Source: Canna indica
Lineage: Eukaryota > Streptophyta > Magnoliopsida > Zingiberales > Cannaceae
Assembly: GCA_034359265.1 (NCBI GenBank)
Contig: CP136896.1
Location: 23,467,501 to 23,531,500 of the forward strand
Reading direction: 5' to 3'
DNA length: 64,000 nt
Shown here piece by piece: positions 11,692 through 24,006 of this stretch; positions within the stretch are counted from its first letter, which is position 1, and each line of letters starts with the position of its first letter. The notes beneath the pieces are model-generated. The model searched no databases. It saw only the letters and a program-made list of their open reading frames with translations, and had not been told where the DNA came from. The position numbers and the translations under genes are program-made.

Positions 11692-13138
11692 TGTAGGAGA
11701 AATGGCAACACTAGAGGGGGGTGAATAGTGTGTTAACTAAATCATTCGCCTAATTCCAATTTTAATCGTTTCCCAAATCGTTTAGGCAAGATGCAATTAT
11801 GCACTTAAATGCGGAAGCAAGATAAAACAATTAAGCACAAGCAACAACAGATAACAATGCTAACACATAAATTTATAGTGGTTCGGCCCCAATGCCTACT
11901 CCACTACCTAAGCACCCCGCTTAGGATTTCCAAACTAGGTTTACTAGATTAATTCTTGTTTCCCTTACAATTAGGACTTTGACTCGAAGAGTCGCACTCT
12001 CGACCTAAGGCACTTCCACACCCAGAAGTCACCGCCTTCTTACCGAGAGCACTCTTTCACATCAACCCTAAGGGACAACTTGACTAATCCTAGTAAGTTA
12101 TGCTTACACAAGAGGCTTTACACCTTTTCACCAAGGTAACCACTTCCACACATAAGACCAAACAATCCTAGGTCTATCACACGCACAAATCCAATAAAAT
12201 AAGTTCAAATAATAGTTAAAATTATAATAAAAAGAGCTTAAAAGGTAAACCAAGATTAAAAGCTCTTTTCCAAGCCTTGGAACCTCCAACTCGTCGAGTA
12301 GTAGAGCTCGAATCAAATCCCGAGTTGAGGAGCAGTTGGCGCTTGAAGAAGAACGTTGACAGAAGAGCAGAGCACGCTGCAATCAATCTCTTGGAAGGCT
12401 TAAAACTTCCTTTTATTTGCTCAATAAAATCTGTAAGAGTGGGAGAGGTAGAATTAAAGGAGTTAGATGAATGATATTTATACCCTCTCAAAGCAACGAT
12501 AACTCAACGGGTAGAAAACTATCTATTACAGCCGCTCGGTCAATTAGCAGATCGACCGATCGACCACTTAGAGCGACCGCTGCCTATTCTCTCTGTGCGG
12601 TCGACCGACGGGTCGATCACCAGACGCAAATCTGCATTCCCGCAATCTGATCGACTGGCGTATATTGCGGCTTTGGTGATCCGTAGTCCGGTCGACCAAT
12701 CGGTCGATCGACGCATCCTATGCCAGGTTTCAGCCTCTGTCGGTCGACCGCCCGGTCGACCGAAGTAACCACTGCCAATTTTTGGCATTTTTCGGTCGAA
12801 AACATAGGCTGATATTGATTTTTCTGCCCTTTTTCTTGCGCGCTTCATTTTCGGGTTTCGGCTTTCAACGAGCATCACCTTGGAGAGCTTTTCATTTTAT
12901 CTTTGTACTTGTCCAATGTGACTTTGGTGCACTCGTCGAGCTTCGAGAAATTTCCGCGAAGAACCCGAGCGCGTCAATTAATGTCCTTCCGATTTTTTGA
13001 TTTCTACGATTTATCCAATCGAGGACAATGAATGCTACTCGATGTGGAACCTGAAAGATTTCTCGACGAAATATTAGTTGCATGTTTATTATCATCAAAA
13101 CCGAGATTAAGACCAAGGTTGTAAACCTAAAGCCAGCA
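11692..13138 (-). repeat. 5' LTR of gag-only element copy 1
   Basis: 1447 bp, minus strand, starting TGCTGGC and ending CTCCTACA. Closely matches 5627-7144 apart from a shortened palindrome-rich segment (about 12530-12800), where several GGTCGACC units are missing. Confidence 0.9.
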
Positions 13139-13289
13139 AAGTGTCCATGCTATTTAAATTTCGGGTGTGATTTCTCGTTGCTGGATCTTGTGTTTTCCGA
13201 TGAACTTTCCAGCGGATTACTCGTTGTCCGAGCCATCGGCGAGGAGACAATCATAGTACACGATTGAATCTGTTAATTTGTGGTTGAAT

Positions 13290-13640
13290 CACATCATTTC
13301 TTCATCATTTTTGGTATCATCTTCTTCGTGCTCGCGTCGTTGACGTCGGCAACAGTGCCTGTCGGCATTGTTTGGAGAATCTTCATCGGGCCAGCAGCGG
13401 CGCCTGGCTATCTCTCGGTCGGGGCCGGCCGCGACGAGCAGTGGCACTGGCGAGGCGTCGCTGCCACGTGTGCAGGCGACCATTGCCAGGTGCGACCGCC
13501 CGTTGAGGGCATTCGTGCGAGGCGGATGGACCGCCACCGCCGCGTGCTGGCGACGGTGCATCATCGGCGCCGACATCGGGCTTCCCCAATGGCCCGACCG
13601 GGTAGCGGCGGCCTGGTGTTTTGGCGCTGGTTAACCATGG
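13290..13640 (+). other. GC-rich segment inside the gypsy solo LTR
   Basis: A compositional island in AT-rich surroundings. It has overlapping open frames on both strands, which high GC alone would give. The paralogous LTR has the same island at about 20600-20945. I do not recognise a protein family and do not call it a gene. Confidence 0.6.
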
Positions 13641-15164
13641 ATTAGGGTAGATGTTAGGTGTACTTTATAACACCTCTTAGGCTCTTATCTTTGTAACAAT
13701 GTTACATGAGTTGTAACAGCATTATCTATATAGTTAATATTAGTATGTAATTGTTTGAGTAGATAACACTGTTATATGCGGTTAGTTGCTGATGTGAGTG
13801 ATATGATGGGTGTAGCTATGATATATAGATTCATAGTACTGTTACGAAAGTTCGTAATAGTACCCTATTAAGTGGCTTTTATGGTATTTTTCTTGTTATT
13901 TTAAATAATTGTTTAAAGGCTTTATAGTTGGTCAAATTAGTCGAATTAAATATGAATTTGTACCTACTCGATGCCCTGACTTTATTGGTGAGGTCAGTTT
14001 CGCCATTTGACTTTCAGATGTTAAAAATAGTAGGTGTTCATTGTCTCATTTTGCGTGCCAAGTCGGAAAATATTACTTTAATTATTTTTATGGTTTCAAT
14101 CCAAGTGGTTTTGTTGTTATATTAGTTGATAAGGTGAATCTCATCGTAGATCAGTTGTTACTCTATGTCAAAATATTAGCTTGTTGTTCTATTCCGTTGA
14201 AAATTGATATCTACTGTCATTGAAGTTCTTTATGTATATTTTGTTGATACATATTGCCAGCATGATGTTTTCTTATGCTTATTAGTTGAGGATACTAGTA
14301 TAGATGTTGCATGCCTTACCTATTGATAACATCTTTATGTTGTTGTTTATATATTTAATTCATATATGATGACATGACTACTAGCATCCTATATTAGTTG
14401 AGTTGCACTAGTGTAAGTTGTTGGCATGATGCATGCATAGTTGATCTGCTATTGGGCGATGGCCCTGGACAATATTATTGCCCGAGGTGTAGGGCACGTG
14501 ACACCGGTGATCACCTATTTACCACACAGGTGCGTGTGCGGCGTCGAGGTGTTAGACGTCGGCGAAGTACCATTTTTGGATAGTTGCATCTCTAGCTGGA
14601 GCGGGCTTGAGGTGCCACTCTCGGGGTGTGAGAGTGCGGGGGAAACCCAATGTCCACTACGCTCTTGATTGGGTCTATGACCATATATTCATGTAGAGAA
14701 TAGTTGACATAGTTGTTGGTATAGGAGCATTAAATAAACTGTTGAATCATATCTTCCATTGTATACATGGCATCATAGCATCTTGTTGCAATCCTACTCA
14801 GCCTTCTGCTGATGTTTGTTGTTTTTGCCTCAAATCTAGGTATGACGATATTTTCTTATGGGGTAGCTAGAGTTTTGGAGGAGGAGACATCTTCCGCATA
14901 TTATCTTAGTCTCTTATTTTATTAGTCGAATTGTTCACTCCTATTATCTTAGTCGAACTTATTTAGACTTTTGGACTAAAGTTGGATTCCTTTGTTCCTA
15001 TATGGACTGTTGAACTTTCATTATTTGTTATATTGTTGGACATCTGCTTTGGAATTTGGTTGCAATTTAAATTCAGTCCACTTATTGTTTGTTGTTCTGT
15101 TGATAGTTGCACCCTTCCCGGGTGAGGTCCCTTATATAGGGATAAGCCTAGGCGGGGTGTAACA

Positions 15165-15622
15165 CATTTAAATGCTTCAACTCAAGTCCTCATTACAGTT
15201 CAATCAAGTGCCCTATATGTACATTTTAACTACATTTACTTCAAATCATATTTCAATCAAGTTCTAGTGAAGAAGAAGGAAGAAGAAGGAAGAAGAAAGG
15301 GGCATACTTGGTGTCGACGATTGCAATTGTACTTTCAATGCGAGTTCGCGATAGCAAAAGAAGGTCCAATAGCCGTCCATCAGTGCTGGTGAGAGGGAAT
15401 GCAAGCTCTAAACCGAGGACTAGTGAAAAGCTTCGACATTTAGGGTTGAGGAAGTACGAATCAGGTGTATAAAGAAGCAAAGCACTAACGTAGATTTCTT
15501 GAATAAATATTAATAAAAAAATCTTTTTAATAACCCCGAGAGCTGACGTGGAGACTGAGTTTACTAACAGAATAAAATATTAGTTTTGTATACAGGTCAA
15601 CATGCCACATGGTCAGCTTAAC
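15165..15622 (+). repeat. Flanking segment, tandem copy A
   Basis: 458 bp beginning CATTTAAATGCTTCAACTCA and ending CAGCTTAAC. It is repeated after the second gypsy LTR at 22271-22718. It contains a GAAGAAGAAGGAAG-rich stretch (expanded here) and an antisense open frame that does not resemble a known family. It is the original genomic flank of the gypsy insertion, duplicated with it. Confidence 0.8.
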
Positions 15623-18600
15623 CAGTGCAACCGTAGCCCGTAGCTCAGTATGACCCAGTGCAGATCGAGTCCCTCGATAGGCGGAAGATGAACCGACTAA
15701 AGCAGTTTCTGCGCCTAGGGAGAGGCAAGTTCGATAGTTTTTCCGGGACCACTGACCCTGCGGTGGCTCAGTCGTGGGTCCACGAGGTGGAGCGGGCTTT
15801 TGGTGTTTTGGGCTGTCCCGAGGAGGAGCGGGTCGGTTTGGCGACTTATTATTTTACTAGGGAGGCCTTGATTTGGTGGGAGATGCAGTAGAGGCTGTCG
15901 AGGGGGAAGACGGTCACTTGGAAAATATTCTTAAAGATATTCTTCAAGAAGTATTATCCAACTACTTATGATAGGCAGAAGTTACAGGAGTTCCTTCAGT
16001 TGCGTTAGGGTACGAGGCGGGTGGTGGAGTATGTTGACGAGTTTGATGCACTCGCGAGGTTCATCCCAGATTTGGTTTCCACCGATAGCAGACGGGCAGA
16101 GTTCTTTTTCAATGAACTGAACAACTCCATTAAGGGGTTGATGGCTAGTAAGGAGCTGGAGAAGTATGATAGAGTTCTGAGGCGGGCGCTGCGGGCGGAG
16201 GCAACTCATGCTGAGATGTTCCCGGACCGTCAGCAGGTGGAGTCCAGCCAGCCAGCTCAGGCTCAAAGTCAGGGTGGTAGAGGATAGGGACAATCTCATT
16301 CCAGGCAGCACAGAGGATGCAGAGATGGTGGCAGAGGGTTTGGACAACCACAGGCCAAGAGGACCAGATTAGCACCAGCCCAGTCTCAAGCATCTTCACG
16401 ACCCTCACCTCAGTCGGGAGGTCAGACGGGCCGAGGCTAGTTCCATTGCTTTAAGTGTGGGGATGCTTCCCACGCTGTTAGGGATTGCCCACAGGCACAG
16501 AGTCTTTGCTTTAGCTGTAAGCAGCTGGGCCACATCAGTAGAGAGTGTTCGACCAGGCAGCAGGCAGGAGGTCAGAGCTCTCAGCAGCAGCGGTAGAGGG
16601 GCCCACAGCAGAGTACCCAATAGTCTGCTAGAGTGTTCACACTTACCCAGCAGTAGGCCCAGGAGGCTTCTGGTACAGTTGTGAGAGGTATAATTCAGAT
16701 TTTTAGTATTCATGCATCATTGCTGTTTGATATTGGTTCTACACATTCTTTTATTGCTCCTCATATAATTAAAAAATTAAAATTGGAGCCTACACCTAGT
16801 GCGACGAGCCTGGCCGTGCATACGCCGTCTGGGGATGTGCTAGTGTCAGAGTTGCAGTTGAGTGGGTGTAGACTCGACTTTGGTGGCCATGTTTGTTTAG
16901 CTGACCTATTGGTGTTAGACTTCTCTGAATTTGTTATTATTCTGGGTATGGATTGGCTTTCTGCCAACCATGCTAAAGTTGACTGCTATGGGAAGGCTGT
17001 GACAATATCACATCCGGGATTGCCTTTATTTGAGTTCTTGGGAGTGAGAGAATACATGACTCCCCGAATTTCAGCACTATAGGCCCGATGATTGTTATCT
17101 CTGGGGTGCCTTGGCTTTATTGCTTCATTGGTGGGCGCGCACTTCCAAAAATAGTTAGAGTCGGCTTGAGGATTTACCTGTGGTCTGTGATTTTCTAGAT
17201 GTATTCCCGGAGGAGTTACCAGGATTACCCCCGGTGTGTCAAACTGCCACCGTTGACTTGCATCCTGGTACTGTTCCTATTTCGTAGGCACCATACAGAA
17301 TGGTGCCTAAGGAGTTAGATGAGCTGAAGGAGTAGCTGTAGGAGCTGTTGGATAAAGGGTTCATCTGACCCAGTGTTTCAGCCTGGGGAGCCCCAGTGTT
17401 GTTTGTGAAGAAAAAGGATGGCTCGATGAGGCTTTGCATTGATTACAGGCAGTTGAACTCAGTAACTATAAAGAATAGATACCCTCTTCCTAGGATCAAT
17501 GATCTGTTTGATTAGTTGCAAGGGACGAGTGTGTACTCCAAGATTGATTTGAGATCAGGCTACCACCAGCTTAGAGTCAGAGATGAAGGTGTTCAGAAGA
17601 CTGCATTCAGGACTCGCTATGGGCACTACGAGTTATTGGTTATGCCATTTGGGCTGACCAATGCACCAGCGACATTTATGGACTTGATGAACCGCATATT
17701 TATGGACTTCCTTGATCAGTTTGTCGTGGTGTTCATCGATGATATTTTGGTGTACTCTAGTAGTGAGGCAGAGCAAGAGAAACACTTGAGGATGGTGCTT
17801 GGTGTGTAGTGGAAAGAGTAGTTGTATGCCAAATTCAGCAAGTGTGCTTTCTGGTTGAAGGAAGTTAGCTTCCTTGGTCATGTGATTTATGGAGTTGGCA
17901 TCGCAGTGGATCCCCACAAAATTAATGCAGTGACCGAGTGGCAAAGGCCTAGGACAGTCCATGAGATTCGAAGTTTCTTGGGACTAGCAAGCTATTATCG
18001 GTGATTTGTTGAAGGTTTCTCAAAGATCGCCTCACCCTTGACTAGATTGACAAAGAAAGGGGTGAAATTTGTTTGGGACGACCAGTGTGAGGTGAGCTTC
18101 TACGAGCTCAAGAGGCGGCTCACTAGTGCACCCGTTTTGGTAGTTCCATTTGGATGTGTCGGGTTTGTGTTGTTTATAGACGCCTCCATTTAGGGACTTG
18201 GAGCTGTGTTGATGCAACATGAGAGAGTAGTCGCTTATGCTTCTCGATAGTTGAAGGAGCATGAGAAGAACTACCCAGTGCATGACTTGGAGCTAGCAGC
18301 GATCATCATTGCACTAAAGATTTGACGGCATTACCTGTATGGAGTGACTTTTGAGATCTTCACAGATCATAAGAGCCTGAAGTACCTTTTCACTCAGAAG
18401 GAACTGAAGGCTAATGATTGCTCCATTAACTATCATCCTAGTAAGGCTAATGTGGTGGCAGATGTCTTAAGCAGGAAGTCAGTTGGGATGTTGGCTCACC
18501 TCAGAGTTGTAGCATCCGAACTAATTAGGCAGTTTTTAGAGCTGAGTTTGGATGTGATTCGCCCTACTGAGAGAGGAGTACTAGCTCAGCTCACTGCTCA

Positions 18601-20084
18601 TTCGCCGATTGTTCAGTGAATTCAGGAGAGTCAGATGGAGGATCATCATCTTCAGTCTATGATTGAGGAGATAGAGCAGGGGCGAAAGCCTGACTTCTCT
18701 AGAGATGCAGATGGTATATCAAATTTAGAGGCAGGTTATGTGTGCCTGATTAGTACCCGGTAAAGAAAGAACTATTGGCTGAAGCTCATAGATCTTGATT
18801 TACAGTACATCCTAGGAGTTCTCGGATGTATCAGGACCTGAAGCAATCATATTGGTGGCGAGTGATGAAAAATGATGTAGCAAACTTCGTGGCTAAGTGC
18901 TTGATCTGTCAGCAGATCAAGGTAAAGCATCGGTGACCAGTAGGGAAGCTTCAGAACATTCCTATTCTAGAGTGGAAATGGGAGCATATCACGATGGATT
19001 TTGTTTCTAGACTTTCGAGATCGCAGAGAGGGCATGACTCAATTTGGGTGATTGTTGATCGACTTACCAAGTTTGTCCACTTCTTGCCTATTTAGAAGAC
19101 TTTTCGTCTTAGTTGATTGACATCCTTATATTGTAGAGAGATTGTTCGGCTTCATGGTGTACCCGCCAGCATCATCTCAGATAGAGATCTGTGATTTACT
19201 TCGTATTTTTGGGAGAGTCTACAGTAGGCCTTGGGTACGCAGCTTCAATTCAACATCGCCTATCACCCTCAGACTGACGACCAGTCAGAGCGCACGATCC
19301 AGACTATTGAGGATCTCCTGCGTGCTTGTGAGTTGGACTTCGGAGGTAGCTGGGAGGACCATCTTCATATGGTGGAGTTTTCGTATAATAACAGCTATCA
19401 CTCGGCTATTCAGATGGCACCGTTTGAGGCTCTTTATGGCCGGAGATACAGATCACCAGTGCATTGGTATGAGGCAGACGAGCGACGTCTTTTGGGACCA
19501 GAGATGGTTCAGCGGGACATAGAGTTGGTGTAGATGATCAGGCAGAGATTATTGATAGCCTAGAACCGCCACAAGAGTTATGTTGATCGGCGTAGGAGAG
19601 ACTTGGAGTTCTCAATTGGGGATCATGTATTCCTTAGAGTGTCCCCTACTAGAGGTGTTATACGGTTTGGCAAGAAAGGAAAGCTCGCACCGCGTTATAT
19701 TGGACCATTCAAGATCTTGGAGAGAGTGGGAGTGGTAGCGATAGCGTATCGGCTAGCATTGCCTCCTTCATTAGCTGATGTGCACGATGTCTTCCATGTT
19801 TCCATGCTGAGGAAGTACGTGCCTAATCCTACTCACATCTTGGAGCAGTAGTCAGTTCAGCTTCAGCCTGACTTTAGCTTCGAGGAGCAGCTTGTTTAGA
19901 TTATTGACAAGAAAGAGCATCAGCTACGGAGCAAGGTGATATCTCTCGTCAAGGTGGGGTGGCAGCATCATTCTGATTCGGAGGCCACTTGGGAGCAAGA
20001 GGAGGATATTTGAGCGCTCTACCCTCACCTTTTTGAGACAGGTACTCGAATTTGGGGGACCAAATTCCTATAGGTGAGGAGGAT
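15623..20084 (+). pseudogene. Ty3/gypsy chromovirus (Del/Tekay-like) gag-pol remnant
   Basis: Domain order on the plus strand: Gag (15658-16287); two CCHC knuckles (about 16441-16560); protease with DIGSTHSF (about 16730, DTG changed to DIG); reverse transcriptase (17400-17810, [10 protein letters not shown] and FIDDILVYS); RNase H (about 18100-18480, [11 protein letters not shown]); integrase zinc region and core (about 18800-19530, [22 protein letters not shown]). It ends in VHDVFHVSMLRKYVPNPTHI and a chromodomain-like tail (SEATWEQEEDI). Clade call rests on that C-terminus and the order RT-RNaseH-IN. More than twenty in-frame stops make it non-functional, most of them TAG where the family has Gln (CAG). 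The 5' end lacks a primer binding site and joins flank copy A directly. Confidence 0.9.
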
Positions 20085-22270
20085 TGTTATGCCTTGAAAT
20101 TTCTTTTAAATAATTAATATTAGAATTGGGGCTGTTTTGAAATTTATTGGTAGTTCGGGGGTATTTTTCGTAAAGTGAGTGACTAATCGCTTATTTAAGC
20201 GGCTCTAACCCCTTTTTTGTCTTGTAGTTGCTGCCGACGTGTACCCCGGAGATCGTGAGCACGTGGCGGATCGTAGCAGCGGTGTGCGACCTTGAAGAAT
20301 CCGGAAAATTATCCGGAGTCGGTGGACCTTTAGGTAGGATTCCCATCCTACCTTCTTTTCTTTTCGCATAGGGTAATATGGATGTAGGATGAGATTCGAT
20401 CTAAGATTCGTGGGGACGCATAGATCTGTAATTTCTTTGTGTTCTATCCAAGTTTTGAAGTGTTCATGTTATTTAAATTTCGAATCTGATTTCTCGTTGC
20501 CGAATCTTGTGTTTTCCGATGAACTTTTCGGCGAATTGCTCACAGTCCAAGCCGTCGGCGAGCAGACGATCATAATACACGATTGGATCTGTTAATTTGT
20601 GGTTGAATTGCATTGTTTCTTTGTCGTTTTTGGTATCATCTTCTTCGTGCTCGAGTCATTGCCGTCGGCAACAGTGCCGATCGGCATTGTTTGGAGAATC
20701 TTCGTCGGGCCAGCAGCGGCGCCTGGCTATCTCTCGGTCGGGGCCGGCCGTGATGAGCAGCGGTGCCGGCGAGGCGTCGCTGCCACGCGTGCAAGCGGCC
20801 ACCGCAAGGTGCGACCGCCCGTTGAGGGCATTCGTGCGAGGCGAATGGACCGCCACTACCGCGTGGTGGCGACGGTGCATTGTCGACGTTGGCGTCGGGC
20901 TTCCCTGATGGCCCGACCTGGCAGAGGGGTCGAGGGTGGCGGATGGTAGGAACGGCGGCGGCCTGGTGTTTTGGTGCTGGTGAACAATGGATTAGGGTAG
21001 ATGTTAGGGGTAGTTTATAACACCTCTTATCTTTGTAACAATGTTACATGAGTTGTAACAGCGTTATCTATATAGTTAATATTAGTATGTAATTGTTTGA
21101 GTAGATAACACTATTATATGTGGTTAGTTGCTGATGTGAGTGATATGACGGGTGTAGCTATGATATATAGATTCGTAGCACTGTTACGAAAGTTCGTAAC
21201 AGTACTCTATTAAGTGGCTTTTAAGGTATTTTCCTTGTTATTTTAAATAATTGTTTAAAGGCTTTATAGTTGGTTAAATTAGTCGAATTACATATGAATT
21301 TGTACCTACTCGACGCCCTGAATTTATTGGTGAGGTCAGTTATGCCGTTTGACTTTCATATGTTGAAAACAGTAGGTGTTCATTGTCTCATTTTGCATGC
21401 CGAGTCGGAAAATATTACTTTAATTATTTTTATGGTTTCAATCCGAGTGGTTTTGTTGTTATATTAGTTGATAAGGTGAATCTCATCCTAGATCAGTTGT
21501 TACTCTATGTTGAAATATTATCTTGTTATTCTATTCCGTTGAAAATTGATATCTACCGTCGTTGAAGCTCTTTATGCATATTTTGTTGATACATATTGCC
21601 AGCATGATGTTTTCTTATGCTTATTAGTTGAGGTGCGTGTGCGGCATCATGGTGTTAGATGTCGGCGGACTACCATTTTTGGATAGTCGCATCTCTAGCT
21701 AGAGCGGGCTTGAGGTGCCACTCACGGGGTGTGAGAGTGCGGGGGAAACCCAATATCCACTACGCTCTTGATTGGGTCTATGACCATATATTCATGTAGA
21801 GAATAGTTGACATAGTTGTTGGTGTAGGAGCATTGAATAAACTATTGAATCGTATCTTTCATTGTATACATGACATCATAACATCTTGTTGCAATCCTAC
21901 TCAACATTTTGCTGATGTTTATTGTTTTTGCCTCAGATCCTTAGATATGACGACATTTCCTTATGGGATAGCTAGAGTTTTGGAGGAGACGTCTTCCGCA
22001 CATTATCTTAGTTTCCTATTTTATTAGTCGATCTGTTCACTCCTATTTTCTTTTGGACATGTTTAGATTTTTGGACTAAAGTTGAATTCCTTGTTCCTAT
22101 ATGTACTGTTGAACTTTCACTATTTGTTATCTTGTTGGACATTTGCTTTGGAATTTGGTTGTAATTTAAATTCAGTCAACTTGTTGTTTGTTGTTTGTTG
22201 TTTTGTTGATAGTTGCACCCCTCCCGGGTGAGGTCCCTTATATAGGGATAAGCCTAGGCGGGGTGTAACA
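20085..22270 (+). repeat. 3' LTR of the gypsy chromovirus remnant
   Basis: Starts TGTTATGCCTTG after a purine-rich tract (AGGTGAGGAGGAT) and ends GGGTGTAACA. About 2.19 kb. It matches the solo LTR at 5244-15164, with a deletion of about 220 bp at 21632. It preserves the empty target site of the nested gag-only element (TTTTGAAGTGTTCATG near 20453). It is followed by CATTT, as is the solo LTR. Confidence 0.9.
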
Positions 22271-22718
22271 CATTTAAATGCTTCAACTCAAGTCCTCATT
22301 ACAGTTCAATCAAGTGCCCTATATGTACATTTTAACTACATTTACTTCGAATCATATTTCAATCAAGTTCCATTGAAGAAGAAGGAAGAAGAAAGGGGCA
22401 TACTTGGTGTCGACGATTGCAACTGTACTTTCAATGCGAGTTCGCAATAGCAAAAGAAGGTCCAATAGCCATCCATTAGCGCTGGCGAGAGGGAATGCAA
22501 GCTCTAAACTGACGATTAGCGAAAAGCTTCGACATTTAGGGTTGAGGAAGTAGGAATCGGGTGTATAAAGAAGCAAAGCACTAACACGAATTTCTTGAAT
22601 AAATATTAATAAAAAAATCTTTTTAATAACCTCATTAGTTGACGTAGAGGCTGAGTTTACTAACAGAATAAATTATTAGTTTTGTATATAGGTCATCATG
22701 CCACATGATCAGCTTAAC
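22271..22718 (+). repeat. Flanking segment, tandem copy B
   Basis: Second copy of 15165-15622 with scattered substitutions and a shorter GAAGAAG stretch. Homology stops at CAGCTTAAC in both copies, which places the duplication breakpoint. Confidence 0.8.
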
Positions 22719-24006
22719 GGGGCACCCGACGAAAATTAGACGACATGACAGAACTAAAATAAATGTCTTAGTATATGCTGATAATTGAGAAAAAATAATA
22801 ATCATTCATAATTAAGAAAAACGTGAAAGTACATTATATATTTAGGTATTTCGCTTTTTAATTTTGTATTTTTGAATTTGGTTCGCTGAGTTTATGTTAT
22901 TTCTTTGATTTAGTTCAACTATAGAATTAGTTTTGAGAAAATTCAAAATTGTGAGTCAAATTGATATTTTTTTGCATATACTATTATTTATTAAATATTT
23001 ACTTTTAAAATAATATGACTTATTTTTTGATTTTTAATTTAATTAAATCAAATTTTATAATACAGTTGAATATTTAATTTTTTTTGTTGGGGGGCGAAAG
23101 AAACACTATACGGCCACACAACCCTCAAACTAGTTGAAGTTAATGTGGTCTTGATTCCTTCTTAGAACATTCAGACAAGCTGGTGCATTCGGATCCCATA
23201 CAACACCAAGCACCAACCATGGGTTTCTAGATAATTAGTTAAAAATTTACCGTGTATATGATATAAAGAGCAACCGTTTATAAGTTGTCTAGAGGTTTGA
23301 GGTTCGAATCTCAGTGGAATCTCTTTGTATGAATTTTTTACGGAGCTAGTTTGCTTTGGAAAAAAAAATATATATAAAGTGCAACAATATATTGTCATGT
23401 GTTTTCTTCTGCAATTAATTATTTTTTTGGCCAACTGTCGTGAGCTCAGGAGTTTCTCCATATAAACTGCACTTAATTATTCACTCAACTATTTATCACT
23501 GTTCAAAAATAAATTAGGGCAAGTTGTATTAGCAACCTTTTCGGCTGGCATTGTATATAGTTGAAGGCATTTACTTTAGTATTTTATAATATATTTCCAA
23601 ATTTAAAGATATGAGGATATGATTTATTTTTTTAGTTTTTGCATTTAAAACTTGACTTTTATTTTCCAAATCAGTTTTTGGGTGTTTTAATCTTTTTATG
23701 TAATTGGATTATCGTATTTCATGAAAAATTAACACTCTACTCAAGCTAATATCTTTTGCTTATATTATTATTGTTTATTAAATATTTAACCTTTTTTATT
23801 AATATATATAATTTAGTTTTTCATTTTTTATCAAATTTTTTTGTTTGATTTCAAGTTTCACTTTTAAAAAATTAAAATTTCGAATGAAATAAAATAGATA
23901 TAATAATATATATTAAATATATAATTATAACTTAAGTATTATTATATTTTATATATTTATAAATTGTATTAGTTTTTATTATTATGATTATTTTATATTT
24001 TATTTA
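22719..24006. other. AT-rich intergenic DNA, no gene seen
   Basis: Mostly A/T with poly-T runs. The only motif of note is GAGGTTTGAGGTTCGAATCT (about 23293-23312), resembling a Pol III B box. No matching A box or SINE boundary could be identified. Confidence 0.5.

Larger units (their letters stand above)
5627..13138 (-). mobile_element. Gag-only LTR retrotransposon, copy 1 (TR-GAG type)
   Basis: Complete minus-strand element with LTRs at 11692-13138 (5') and 5627-7144 (3') and target duplication AAGTG at 5622-5626 and 13139-13143. The uninterrupted target sequence can be read in the paralogous gypsy LTR at about 20450-20475, confirming both ends. The only coding region is an intact gag-like ORF (10179-11624). 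The remaining 3 kb of internal sequence has no pol domain, so it must borrow reverse transcriptase and integrase from another element. This matches the class described as terminal-repeat retrotransposons with GAG domain. Confidence 0.9.
5244..15164 (+). mobile_element. Solo LTR of Ty3/gypsy chromovirus, split by a nested gag-only LTR element
   Basis: Starts TGTTATGCCC and ends GGTGTAACA; flanked by the 5-bp duplication CATTT (5239-5243 and 15165-15169). Removing the nested element 5627-13138 and one copy of its AAGTG duplication leaves about 2.4 kb, matching the 3' LTR at 20085-22270. No internal sequence lies between the flanks, so it is a solo LTR left by LTR-LTR recombination. It has about 220 bp (roughly 14290-14525) that the 20085-22270 copy lacks. 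Confidence 0.85.

Noticed and set aside
13280..13645. Candidate small proteins in the GC-rich part of the gypsy LTR
   Set aside because: Open frames occur in several phases and both strands, there is no recognised domain, and the location is inside an LTR. Kept as a compositional finding only.
15253..15480. Antisense 75-aa ORF in the duplicated flank
   Set aside because: Both flank copies have it, but the product has no recognised family and the copies are themselves a recent-origin duplication, so conservation is not independent evidence.
23276..23345. tRNA or tRNA-derived SINE suggested by GGTTCGAATC
   Set aside because: Only a B-box-like motif is present. No A box at the right distance, no cloverleaf and no tail were found.
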